A program made the position numbers and the translations under genes. Shown one piece after another: positions 7,497-15,635 of a DNA stretch of 64,000 nt (positions within the stretch are counted from its first letter, which is position 1; each line of letters begins with the position of its first letter). Origin of the DNA: Terribium retamae (GTDB lineage: Bacteria > Pseudomonadota > Alphaproteobacteria > Rhizobiales > Rhizobiaceae); contig NZ_JAKREW010000027.1 of NCBI RefSeq assembly GCF_022347545.1, positions 1 through 64,000 on the forward strand, written 5' to 3'. The notes under the pieces are model-generated. The model did not search any database. It was not told where the DNA came from and was given only the letters and a program-made list of their open reading frames with translations.

Positions 7497-7943
7497 TCAA
7501 AAGCGCCATTGCGTGAGGGCTGCGCCGGCGAAGACAAGCAGGATGCCTGCGGCTCTCTGCCAGGTGATCGGGTTGGAGGGAACGCCAAAGCCGGCAACCT
7601 GGTCGATCATGGCCGCGCCGGTCAATTGGCCGAGCACGACAAAGACAAAGAATGCGGCGACGCCGACCTTCGGCGCGACCATCAGCGCACCGATGACGAA
7701 AAGCGCGCCAACGGCCCCGCCAATCAGCACCCACCAGGGCAACTCGGCAAAGCGCGACCAGTTGATCGATGAGTGATCCAGGAAGACCCTTGCAACGCAG
7801 ACCATCACCAGGCTGATCGTGATCGAGCAGAGGGCGGCCAGCAGCGGGCTTCCCAAAATGGACGCAGCCTGGGCGTTGATCGGTGGCTGCATCGAGATCA
7901 ATGCGCCCAGGCCAAATGCCGCAACCAGATAGACAAGGTTCAC
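7497..7943 (-). CDS. YdcZ-type DMT transporter (DUF606)
   Basis: 148 aa from GTG 7943, with GGAGAG upstream. Five hydrophobic segments fill almost the whole protein; LGALISMQPPINAQAASILG near the start and VFVVLGQLTGAAMIDQVAGF, then GVP, later are characteristic of the DUF606/YdcZ subgroup of the drug/metabolite transporter superfamily. These half-size proteins are thought to work as dimers in the inner membrane. Substrate unknown. Confidence 0.82.
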   Translation of the reverse strand: MNLVYLVAAFGLGALISMQPPINAQAASILGSPLLAALCSITISLVMVCVARVFLDHSSINWSRFAELPWWVLIGGAVGALFVIGALMVAPKVGVAAFFVFVVLGQLTGAAMIDQVAGFGVPSNPITWQRAAGILLVFAGAALTQWRF

Positions 7944-8187
7944 GTCGTTCTCTCCATCGCCGGCCAACCGGTGCGATTTTGCACGAAGTCCGCTGGAGTC
8001 CGCCACCCGGTTCCCGTCAGGCTGAGCGGTTGACCGCCGAGCAGCGGTATCCTCCTGACAGAATGATGTCAGCTTGCCTCGGCTATTGTGAGCAAGTCCG
8101 ATTCTTCCGTTCTGAATAACCGGACGGCGTTCTGCCTCGGCTGAACGGAATCGCACATGGGACCAGCCGCAATCCTGGATGATCGAA

Positions 8188-8391
8188 ATGTCTGACTTGA
8201 CCCTACTGAGCAAGGCGCGGCCGTTGAAGGTGGTTCCACATCTCTATGAACGCACCGTCGAACTGTATCTGAACATCCTGGATATGCAGGGCCAGGTCGA
8301 AACCGTCAGCCCGTTCCAGTTGCGCGCGCTGCTGCAGGAAGCCGAACAGGTCCTCGCAGGCCTGATCAGAAAAGAAGCCGATTCCCTGTGA
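8188..8391 (+). CDS. Small hypothetical protein
   Basis: 67 aa from ATG 8188 (ATG 8179 is an alternative). The sequence is soluble and helical (YERTVELYLNILDMQGQVET, LRALLQEAEQVLAGLIRKEA), which looks like a genuine small protein, but I do not recognise the family. No strong ribosome site. It is convergent with the nitrate reductase gene. Confidence 0.45.
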   Translation: MSDLTLLSKARPLKVVPHLYERTVELYLNILDMQGQVETVSPFQLRALLQEAEQVLAGLIRKEADSL

Positions 8392-8454
8392 ACCTGGAGC
8401 GGTTCTGTTTTTAACGGAACCGCAGAAACGCTCTGAGGTTTGTTTTGGCATCAT

Positions 8455-8490
8455 TTTTGTAACGCCAAGTGATTTCACTTGGCTACAAAA
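8455..8490. terminator. Long hairpin between convergent genes
   Basis: TTTTGTA (8455-8461) with GCCAAGTG (8464-8471) pairs with CACTTGGC (8476-8483) and TACAAAA (8484-8490): 15 bp of stem with a 2-nt bulge and an ATTT loop. A second hairpin (GCGGTTC 8399-8405 / GAACCGC 8417-8423) precedes it. They separate the small + gene from the minus-strand nitrate operon end and may stop transcription from both sides, although no strong U-run follows. Confidence 0.5.
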
Positions 8491-8538
8491 TGCTCCAGCG
8501 CAGGTCTTCGCCCGCCAAGCCTCTCAATGATCGATGGC

Positions 8539-11208
8539 TCACTCGGCTGCCTGGACCCGACCGGCGTCGATGATGGTCCTGATCTCGGAACGGCAAGAGC
8601 CGCAATTGGTGCCTGCCCCGAGTTCCCTGCCGATGGCCTCCAGGCTGTAGCAGCCCGCGGCCACGGCATCGGCCAACTGGTTCACGCCCACATTGAAGCA
8701 GGAGCAGACGATGCGCCCGGTCGTCGGCAATGCAGCCGGCGAGCGGCCGGAAAGCAATGCATGGCGGTCGGCGGATGTGAGCTGCGCCCGGCTGCCGAGC
8801 AGGGAAACCAGCCAGTCGCGCGCCGGCAGCTGTCCCGGTTGGGCAACCAGCAGCGCCTCGGCGAGCGCGCCATTTTCGTCCACGGCAGCGGCACGATAGG
8901 CCAGGCCCTTGCGGTCGCGATACTCGACCAGGTGATCCGGGCTGGCGAGCAATCCCCTAGCCAGCAGGATGCCCTGGTCCGGCGTCTCGGTGCCGCCGAG
9001 TTCATAGACCCAGCCACCGGCAACGGCGTGCCGGCTCCAGTGAACGAAGCCGGTCGGCCTCAGATTGCGACGGGTGATCAGCACCCCGGCCCAGGCGACC
9101 TCCTCACGCATGATGCGCAGCGGCACATTCTTCAGTTCCGGCTGGCCGGAATGCGGATCGGTGATCGGCGCCGCCAGTGTCCCTGCCCCTGAATTGGCCG
9201 CGAAATGGCCGCTCCAATGCATGGGCAGGAAAGCCTGGCCAGGCCGCTGTGCCTCGGTGACGCGGACCCTGGCGCGGGAGAAACCATAACGCGTCGACAG
9301 ATGCGCGAGATCGCCATCGGCCAGTCCGTAAGCCGCGGCGTCATGCGGGTTGAGGTCGACCATCGGCTCCGGTGTGTTCGCCATCAGCCGCGGCACCGCG
9401 CCGGTCCGGGTCATGGTGTGCCACTGGTCGCGCAGGCGGCCTGTATTGAGCGCGAGCGGATACTCGGAGGTGGCCGCAAGTGCTACGCCTTCCTGCCGCA
9501 CGGCAATGAAGCGCGCGCGGCCGTCGGGGGTCGGGAACCTGCCGTCACCCAGCAGACGACCTGCCTGCCGCCGGCTTCGCGCCGGCCAGAGCCGAGGCTG
9601 GAAAGCCTCGTAGTCCTCGTCCGACAAATCGGCAAGCGCGCCGAGATCAAACAGCCGCTCGCCTTTGTTCTCGAAAGCCGAAAGTGCCGCATGCTCACGG
9701 AAGATCGCGGCAGGATTCACGAAATCGAAGGCCGTACCAAAGCCCATGCGGATAGCGACATCGCAGATGATGCGCCAGTCGGGCCGCACCTCGCCCGGCA
9801 TGGCCAGGAACGGTCGCTGCCGCGAAAGCCGGCGCTCGGAATTGGTCACCATGCCGTCCTTCTCGCCCCAGGCCGCGGCGGGCAGAAGCACGTCGGCGAA
9901 ACGGGTGGTATCGGTGCGCGTCACGTCGGAGACAACGACGAAATCGCAGGCCTTCAGCGCGCCGCGCACACGACCGGCATCCGGCATGGAGACGGCCGGA
10001 TTGGTGCCCATGATCCAAAGTGCCTTGACCTTGCCCTCACCGACCGCTCGGAACATATCGACCGCCTTCAGCCCGGGCCTTGTCGCAATCTCCGGCGCGT
10101 TCCAGAAGCGCGCGACACGGTCGACATCGCCCCCATTGTCGAAATTCATATGGGCGGCAAGCTGGTTGGCCAGTCCCCCCACCTCGCGGCCGCCCATCGC
10201 GTTCGGCTGTCCGGTCACGGAGAACGGCCCCATGCCGGGCCTGCCGATCCGGCCGGTCGCGAGATGGCAATTGATGATGGCATTGACCTTGTCGGTGCCA
10301 TGCGCCGACTGGTTCACGCCCTGGCTGTAAACGGTGACCACCCGCTCGGTGACCGAGAAGAGCTCATAGAAAAAGCGGATATCGGCCGGCGCCAGGCCGC
10401 ACCCCTTCGCCACATGCTCGACGCCCGGCGCATCGGCCGCGGCCAGCGCCACGGCCTGATCGAAGCCTGCCGTGCTCGCGGCGATATAGTCCCTGTCCAG
10501 CACGCCGGCGCGCGCAAGATGCGCGAGCAGCCCGTTGAATAGAAGCACATCGGTACCGGGGTCGAGCGCCAGATGCAGGTCGCATTCATCGGCTGTCGCC
10601 GTGCGGCGCGGGTCGATCACCACGATACGCGTGCCGCGGGCTTTGCGGGCGGCCAGCAGGCGCTGGTAGAGGACCGGGTGGCACCAGGCGGTGTTCGAAC
10701 CGGTGAGCACGACCAGATCGGCTTCGTCGAAATCCTCGTAGATCCCGGGCACGACATCCTCACCGAAGGCGCGGCGATGGCCGGCAACGGACGACGCCAT
10801 GCACAGCCTGGAATTGGTGTCGATGTTGGCCGAGCCGATGAAGCCCTTCATCAGCTTGTTGGCGACGTAATAGTCCTCGGTCAGCAATTGCCCGGAAATG
10901 TAAAAGGCGACCGAATCCGGCCCATGCTCGGCGATGGTGTCCTGGAAGCGTCGGGCGACGCGGTCGAGTGCCGCATCCCAATCCGTCCGCCTGCCGTCGA
11001 TTTCCGGATGGAGCAGCCGGCCGTCAAGGCCTATGGTCTCGCCAAGCGCCGATCCTTTCGAGCACAGCTTGCCGCGATTGGCCGGATGGCCGGGATCGCC
11101 ACGGACGGAAGCCTCGCCATCGGGGGCGACATCCGCTCTTACGCCGCAGCCCACCCCGCAATAGGGGCAGGTGGTGCTCACTTCTGTGCTGCCCATGCCG
11201 GCGTTCAC
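8539..11208 (-). CDS. nasA: Assimilatory nitrate reductase catalytic subunit with BFD tail
   Basis: 889 aa, start GTG 11208 (ATG 11196 in frame is possible). It reduces nitrate to nitrite in the cytoplasm using bis-MGD molybdopterin. The N-terminal 4Fe-4S site has C14, C17, C21 and C49 (CPYCGVGC, KLCSKG). The molybdopterin oxidoreductase body follows (SRLCMASS, VYSQGVNQSAHGTDKVNAII, PNAMGGREVGG), then a molydopterin dinucleotide-binding domain (LNTGRLRDQWHTMTRTG). The last ~60 residues form a BFD-like [2Fe-2S] domain (CSCFNV...GTNCGSC), as in NasA/NarB forms that take electrons without a separate NasB. Its start overlaps the nirD stop by 4 nt, so it is the last gene of the narK-nirB-nirD-nasA operon. 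Confidence 0.95.
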   Translation of the reverse strand: MNAGMGSTEVSTTCPYCGVGCGVRADVAPDGEASVRGDPGHPANRGKLCSKGSALGETIGLDGRLLHPEIDGRRTDWDAALDRVARRFQDTIAEHGPDSVAFYISGQLLTEDYYVANKLMKGFIGSANIDTNSRLCMASSVAGHRRAFGEDVVPGIYEDFDEADLVVLTGSNTAWCHPVLYQRLLAARKARGTRIVVIDPRRTATADECDLHLALDPGTDVLLFNGLLAHLARAGVLDRDYIAASTAGFDQAVALAAADAPGVEHVAKGCGLAPADIRFFYELFSVTERVVTVYSQGVNQSAHGTDKVNAIINCHLATGRIGRPGMGPFSVTGQPNAMGGREVGGLANQLAAHMNFDNGGDVDRVARFWNAPEIATRPGLKAVDMFRAVGEGKVKALWIMGTNPAVSMPDAGRVRGALKACDFVVVSDVTRTDTTRFADVLLPAAAWGEKDGMVTNSERRLSRQRPFLAMPGEVRPDWRIICDVAIRMGFGTAFDFVNPAAIFREHAALSAFENKGERLFDLGALADLSDEDYEAFQPRLWPARSRRQAGRLLGDGRFPTPDGRARFIAVRQEGVALAATSEYPLALNTGRLRDQWHTMTRTGAVPRLMANTPEPMVDLNPHDAAAYGLADGDLAHLSTRYGFSRARVRVTEAQRPGQAFLPMHWSGHFAANSGAGTLAAPITDPHSGQPELKNVPLRIMREEVAWAGVLITRRNLRPTGFVHWSRHAVAGGWVYELGGTETPDQGILLARGLLASPDHLVEYRDRKGLAYRAAAVDENGALAEALLVAQPGQLPARDWLVSLLGSRAQLTSADRHALLSGRSPAALPTTGRIVCSCFNVGVNQLADAVAAGCYSLEAIGRELGAGTNCGSCRSEIRTIIDAGRVQAAE

Positions 11209-11537
11209 TCCGCCGCCTGCAACAGTGCGCCGAGCGCGATCGCGATGCGCCCGTCTTCGATGCGCACCGGGATCGTTTTCACCGACCCCTCATCCGCGCC
11301 GAGCGCCTTGCCGGTCTCGAGCGAAAACACCCAGTTGTGCAGCGGGCAGGTCACGGCGGCGCCGTGCACGATGCCCTGGCTGAGCGGCCCGCCCTTGTGC
11401 GGGCAGTGGTCCTCGATGGCGAAGACCCGATCGTCATGCGTGCGGAAGATGCCGATCCTGCCGTTCGGCGTCTTCACGCAGCGCGCGCCACGCAGCGGAA
11501 TGTCGTCGAGCGTGCCAATGTCCAACCAATCCATCAT
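11205..11537 (-). CDS. nirD: Nitrite reductase small subunit (Rieske)
   Basis: 110 aa, from the first of two ATG codons (11537). Rieske [2Fe-2S] ligands are C45-x-H47 (EDHCPHKGG) and C64-x2-H67 (TCPLHNWVF). It partners NirB in NAD(P)H-dependent reduction of nitrite to ammonium. Two nt separate it from nirB, and its stop overlaps the nasA start, which implies translational coupling. Confidence 0.95.
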   Translation of the reverse strand: MMDWLDIGTLDDIPLRGARCVKTPNGRIGIFRTHDDRVFAIEDHCPHKGGPLSQGIVHGAAVTCPLHNWVFSLETGKALGADEGSVKTIPVRIEDGRIAIALGALLQAAE

Positions 11538-11539
11538 GC

Positions 11540-13990
11540 TCACTCCGCAGCAACCCGGAAATCCGTCTCGGCCATCGGCTGAAACTCGTGCTTGTCCTTG
11601 CCGGAGACGCGCTCGGACCACGGGTCGACCTGCGCGAATTTCTGGCTGAAGACGAAGCGTTCGAAATAGGCCTTCCGGCGATCGGGATCGGCCATGATCT
11701 GGCGGCGGATCTCGTCGAGGCCGACGCGTTTTGCCCATTTGTAGATGCGCTCGAGATAGCGCGCCTGTTCGCGGTACATCTGGACAAGCGCCACGATCGC
11801 CTCCAGCGCCTCGTCCTCCGTGCGGACCAGGCCGAGGACCTCGGTGCCCTTGATGTCGAGGCCGGCAGCACCCGCGAAGTGGATCTCGTAGCCGGAGTCC
11901 ACGCAGATCACGCCGACATCCTTGCAGGTCGCTTCGGCGCAATTGCGCGGACAGCCGGAGACCGCCATCTTGACCTTGGCCGGCGTCCACGAACCCCACA
12001 TGAACTTCTCGATGCGGATGCCGAGGCCGGTCGAATCCTGCGTACCGAAGCGGCACCAGTCGGTGCCGACACAGGTCTTCACCGTGCGCAGCCCCTTGGC
12101 ATAGGCATGACCCGAGACGAAGCCGGCCTGGCCAAGGTCGGCCCACACCGCCGGCAGGTCTTCTTTCCTGATGCCCAGCATGTCGATGCGCTGGCCGCCG
12201 GTGACTTTCACCGTGGGAATGGCGAACTTGTCGACCACATCGGCAATGGCGCGCAGCTCTGCCGCCGAAGTGACCCCGCCCCACATGCGCGGCACCACCG
12301 AATAGGTGCCATCCTTTTGGATGTTGGCGTGGACGCGTTCGTTGATGAAGCGGGACTGGTAGTCGTCGGCATAGTCGCCCGGCCAGCCGGCAACGAGATA
12401 ATAGTTGAGCGCCGGCCGGCATTTGGCGCAGCCGCAGGAGGTCTTCCACTCCAGCTCCTGCATGACCGCAGGGATTGTCTTCAGGCCTTTCGCCTTGATC
12501 AGCCGGCGCACCTCGTCATGGCCGAGCTCGGTGCAGGTGCACATCGGCTGCACCGAGGCCGGATTGTAGGAATCGCCCAGCGTGAGCGCCATGACCTTTT
12601 CGACCAGGCCGGTACAGGAGCCGCACGAGGCCGAAGCCTTGGTATGGGCGCGTACGTCGTCCAGCGATGTAAGGCCTTTTTCCGTGATCGTGGAAACGAT
12701 CTTTCCCTTGCAGACGCCGTTGCAGCCGCAGATTTCCGCATCATCCGCCAGGGCCGCAACGGCCGCCAGAGGGTCCGCCGAAGCGCCTCCCTGGAACGCC
12801 TGCCCGAAGATCAGCGTGTCGCGCATCTCCGAGATGTCGACTTCTTTCTTCTTCAGATCGTTGAACCAGGCGCCGTCCGCCGTCTCGCCGAAAAGCACGG
12901 TGCCGATGATCCGGTTGTCCTGCAGGATCACGCGTTTGTAGATGCCCGCCGCGGCATCGCGCAGGATGATCTCCTCGCGGTCCTCGCCATCGGCGAAATC
13001 GCCGATCGAATAGAGGTCGATGCCGGTGACCTTGAGCTTGGTCGGCGTGTCGGAATGCACGAAGCGCCTGTCGCCGGCACCGGCAAGCTTGGCCGCCATC
13101 ACCTTGGCCATTTCATAGAGCGGCGCGACAAGGCCGTAGACGCGACCATCCACCTCGACGCATTCGCCGAGCGCGAAGATATCGGGATCGGAGGTCTGCA
13201 TGCGGTCGTCGGTGATGATGCCGCGATTGACCTCGAGCCCTGCCTCTTTGGCGAGGCCGACATTCGGCCGGATGCCGACAGCCATCACCACCAGCGTGGC
13301 CGGGATGATTTCGCCGGTGTCGAGTTCGACGCCCTGCACCTTGCCGTCGCCGACGATCTGCCTGGTGTTTGCCTTGGTCCTGACCGTGATGCCGCGCGCC
13401 TCCAACTGCTTCTGCAGCAGGTAGCCGGCGGCCGGGTCGAGTTGACGTTCCATCAGCGTGGGCATGACATGCAGCACGGTGACATCCATGCCGCGTTCCT
13501 TGAGGCCGGCTGCTGCTTCCAGCCCGAGCAGGCCACCGCCGATCACCACCGCCCTGTCGCGTGACTGGGCGGCGAGAAGCATCGCGCCGACATCGTCGAG
13601 ATCGCGATAGGAAAGCACACCCGGCAACTCCTTGCCCGGCACAGGGATGATGAAAGGCACCGAACCGGTGGCGATGACCAGCTTGTCGTAGGGCTCCGTC
13701 ACGCCCTTGTCGGACGTGACCGTGCGGGCTTCCCGATCGATGGCGACGATCTTGTGGCCCTTGTAGAGCATGATGCCGTGCTTGATGTACCAGCCATCGC
13801 CGTGGATGACGATTTCCTCATACGCCTTCTCGCCCGACAGGACCGGCGACAGCATGATGCGGTCGTAGTTCACGCGCGGCTCGGCGTTGAAGATTGTGAT
13901 CCGGTAGCGATCGGGCGCGGCTTCGAGCAGGTGCTCCAGCATGCGCCCCGGGGCCATGCCGTTGCCGATGATGACGAGTTTCTCTGTCAT
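11540..13990 (-). CDS. nirB: Nitrite reductase [NAD(P)H] large subunit
   Basis: 816 aa, ATG 13990. The N-terminal pyridine-nucleotide-disulfide oxidoreductase fold binds FAD and NAD(P)H (VIIGNGMAPGRMLEHL, VIGGGLLGLEAAAGLKERGM). Two BFD-type Cys motifs follow in the middle (CGCNGVCKG...SCGSC; CTCTELG...CGCAKC). The sulfite/nitrite reductase hemoprotein domain carries siroheme/4Fe-4S ligands in TCVGTDWC and SGCPRNCAEATC. It makes ammonium from nitrite with six electrons in the cytoplasm. It lies 16 nt after narK. Confidence 0.96.
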   Translation of the reverse strand: MTEKLVIIGNGMAPGRMLEHLLEAAPDRYRITIFNAEPRVNYDRIMLSPVLSGEKAYEEIVIHGDGWYIKHGIMLYKGHKIVAIDREARTVTSDKGVTEPYDKLVIATGSVPFIIPVPGKELPGVLSYRDLDDVGAMLLAAQSRDRAVVIGGGLLGLEAAAGLKERGMDVTVLHVMPTLMERQLDPAAGYLLQKQLEARGITVRTKANTRQIVGDGKVQGVELDTGEIIPATLVVMAVGIRPNVGLAKEAGLEVNRGIITDDRMQTSDPDIFALGECVEVDGRVYGLVAPLYEMAKVMAAKLAGAGDRRFVHSDTPTKLKVTGIDLYSIGDFADGEDREEIILRDAAAGIYKRVILQDNRIIGTVLFGETADGAWFNDLKKKEVDISEMRDTLIFGQAFQGGASADPLAAVAALADDAEICGCNGVCKGKIVSTITEKGLTSLDDVRAHTKASASCGSCTGLVEKVMALTLGDSYNPASVQPMCTCTELGHDEVRRLIKAKGLKTIPAVMQELEWKTSCGCAKCRPALNYYLVAGWPGDYADDYQSRFINERVHANIQKDGTYSVVPRMWGGVTSAAELRAIADVVDKFAIPTVKVTGGQRIDMLGIRKEDLPAVWADLGQAGFVSGHAYAKGLRTVKTCVGTDWCRFGTQDSTGLGIRIEKFMWGSWTPAKVKMAVSGCPRNCAEATCKDVGVICVDSGYEIHFAGAAGLDIKGTEVLGLVRTEDEALEAIVALVQMYREQARYLERIYKWAKRVGLDEIRRQIMADPDRRKAYFERFVFSQKFAQVDPWSERVSGKDKHEFQPMAETDFRVAAE

Positions 13991-14005
13991 GGTTCCTGGC
14001 CTTCG

Positions 14006-15301
14006 TTATTCGGCTGGGGTGACGGCGGCCTGCTCGGCCAGTGCACGGGCCTGCTCCATGCGCAGGATGGCGAGATGCATCCAGCCAAGGCAGGCGGCGA
14101 CGATAACGAAGAGCAGCATGAAGCAGCTCGACCAGACATCGGTCAGGTCGTTGAGTGCGCCGAAGGCAATCGGCAGGAAAAAGCCGCCGAGGCCGCCGAT
14201 CATGCCGACAAGGCCACCGACGGCGCCGACATTGTGGGGATAGTAGACGGGGATGTGCTTGTAGACCGCGGCCTTGCCAACGGCCATGAAGAAACCGAGC
14301 ACGAAGGCCACGGCGATGAAGGCGACCCAACCAATCTCGAAATGGAAGGAAACCGGGCCGCTGATGCCGCGCACCGTGAAATCGGCTGCCGGCAAGGCCA
14401 GCACCGCGCAGCATACTGCCGAGACGGCGAAGGTCCAGTAGAGCACCATACGCGCGCCGATCCTGTCCGACAGCACGCCGCCATAGGCGCGGAAGATCGA
14501 GGCGGGGATCGAATAGGCCGCCCCGACCATACCGGCCGTAGCGATGTCGAAGCCATAGACACCGATCAGGTAGCGCGGCAGCCAGAGCGCCAGTGCGACG
14601 AAGCCGCCGAAGACGAAGAAATAGTAAAGCGCGAAGCGCCAGACGCGGATGTCCTTCAACGGTGAGAATTCGGAAAGGAAGCTGCGCGGCTGGCCGGCGC
14701 CGGCAATGCGGCGTTGACGGATCACCGGATCATCCTCGGTCGTGAACCAGAAGATGCAAGCCATGAAGCCGAGCACACACGCCCAGATGATCGCCACATC
14801 CTGCCATCCCAGCGCCAGCATGACGAAGGGCGCCAGGAACTTCGTAACCGCGGCGCCGACATTGCCGACGCCGAAGATGCCGAGCGCGGTGCCCTGCTTT
14901 TCGGCAGGGAAGAAGCGCGAGACATAGGCAACACCGACGGCGAAGGACCCACCTGCCAGGCCGACGCCGAGAGCCGCAATCAGCATCTGCGGATAGGTTT
15001 GCGCGAAAGCCAGCAGGAAGGTAGCGAGTGCAGCCGCCAGCATGGTGGCCGTGTAAACCAGGCGGCCGCCGAAACGATCGGTCCACACGCCGAGCACGAT
15101 CCGGACAAGCGAGCCCGACAGGATCGGCGTGCCGACAAGCAGGCCGAACTCGGTCTCGGAGAGCCCGAGATCCTGCTTGATGCGGATGCCGATGATCGAA
15201 AAGATCGTCCACACGGCAAAGCACACCGTGAACGACAGCGTGGATAGGGTTAGCGCATGCGTGGCTGCCGGATCCCGGCCCTGTCGTGAAGATACGCCCA
15301 T
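14006..15301 (-). CDS. narK: Nitrate/nitrite MFS transporter (NarK family)
   Basis: 431 aa from ATG 15301, chosen for the GGAG upstream; an in-frame TTG at 15325 is less likely. About 12 membrane helices. Family motifs include GIRIKQDLGLSETEFGLLVG, GNVGAAVTKFLAPF (nitrate signature, Gly-rich) and VGAVGGLVGMIGGLGGFFLP (second nitrate signature). It imports nitrate and possibly exports nitrite across the inner membrane. First gene of the nitrate operon, directly after the regulated leader at 15340-15443. This gene is sometimes called nasA in rhizobia, so the symbol is a choice. Confidence 0.92.
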   Translation of the reverse strand: MGVSSRQGRDPAATHALTLSTLSFTVCFAVWTIFSIIGIRIKQDLGLSETEFGLLVGTPILSGSLVRIVLGVWTDRFGGRLVYTATMLAAALATFLLAFAQTYPQMLIAALGVGLAGGSFAVGVAYVSRFFPAEKQGTALGIFGVGNVGAAVTKFLAPFVMLALGWQDVAIIWACVLGFMACIFWFTTEDDPVIRQRRIAGAGQPRSFLSEFSPLKDIRVWRFALYYFFVFGGFVALALWLPRYLIGVYGFDIATAGMVGAAYSIPASIFRAYGGVLSDRIGARMVLYWTFAVSAVCCAVLALPAADFTVRGISGPVSFHFEIGWVAFIAVAFVLGFFMAVGKAAVYKHIPVYYPHNVGAVGGLVGMIGGLGGFFLPIAFGALNDLTDVWSSCFMLLFVIVAACLGWMHLAILRMEQARALAEQAAVTPAE

Positions 15302-15339
15302 TGTTCGCTCCGTATTCGGCTCCAAAGCCGTTGCGCGGC

Positions 15340-15417
15340 TGAAAACAAAAAGGCTGCCGAACAGGTCGCCCCGCGTCCGTACATCCGGGATCGCGTGGTG
15401 ACCTGAACGGCAGCCTT
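15340..15417 (-). terminator. Attenuator terminator in the narK leader
   Basis: Reading the minus strand, an 18-nt arm (15417-15400) starting AAGGCTGCCG pairs with an arm (15367-15350) ending CGGCAGCCTT: 10 bp, a 2x2 internal loop, then 6 bp, followed by TTTTGTTTT. It sits between the promoter and the narK start, so transcription should stop here unless antiterminated. The preceding ANTAR hairpins overlap its 5' arm. Confidence 0.85.
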
Positions 15418-15443
15418 GCCTGGTGCGCCCATCATTGGACGCA
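15409..15443 (-). promoter_or_regulatory. ANTAR (NasT) two-hairpin antitermination motif
   Basis: Hairpin 1 (15443-15424): stem TGCGTCC/GGGCGCA with hexaloop AATGAT. Hairpin 2 (15420-15409): GGC-AAGGCT-GCC with hexaloop AAGGCT. Both six-base loops have A in position 1 and G in position 4, the rule known for RNA targets of ANTAR proteins. Hairpin 2 uses the first bases of the terminator's 5' arm, so holding it would block the terminator. The matching ANTAR protein NasT is encoded 1.4 kb upstream. Confidence 0.8.
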
Positions 15444-15480
15444 GATTTCGTGGCCCAGCCCCGGGCCCCGTTTGTTACGA

Positions 15481-15496
15481 TGCAGGATGCGTGCCA
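15481..15496 (-). promoter_or_regulatory. Sigma-54 promoter for the narK operon
   Basis: The minus strand reads TGGCACGCATCCTGCA from 15496 to 15481, matching the -24/-12 consensus TGGCACG-N4-TTGC with one difference. Initiation would be near 15470, which places both ANTAR hairpins and the terminator in the untranslated leader. Confidence 0.78.
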
Positions 15497-15606
15497 GTTT
15501 TGGCTGGCGGCGTTTTATGCAATGGAAACAATACCATTCAGCGTTTTCGGCCTGAATCGGCGTCAGTCAGCGCTGGCAAAACTTCCGGCAGACGACATAT
15601 CGCACT

Positions 15607-15621
15607 GCACAAAAATAATGC
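15607..15621. promoter_or_regulatory. NtrC-like enhancer site
   Basis: Minus strand GCATTATTTTTGTGC has the length and dyad ends of NtrC sites (GCAC-N7-GTGC type). It lies ~115 bp upstream of the sigma-54 promoter, a normal enhancer distance, and just past the nasS stop codon. Confidence 0.5.
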
Positions 15622-15635
15622 AGCGCGAAAATTGC

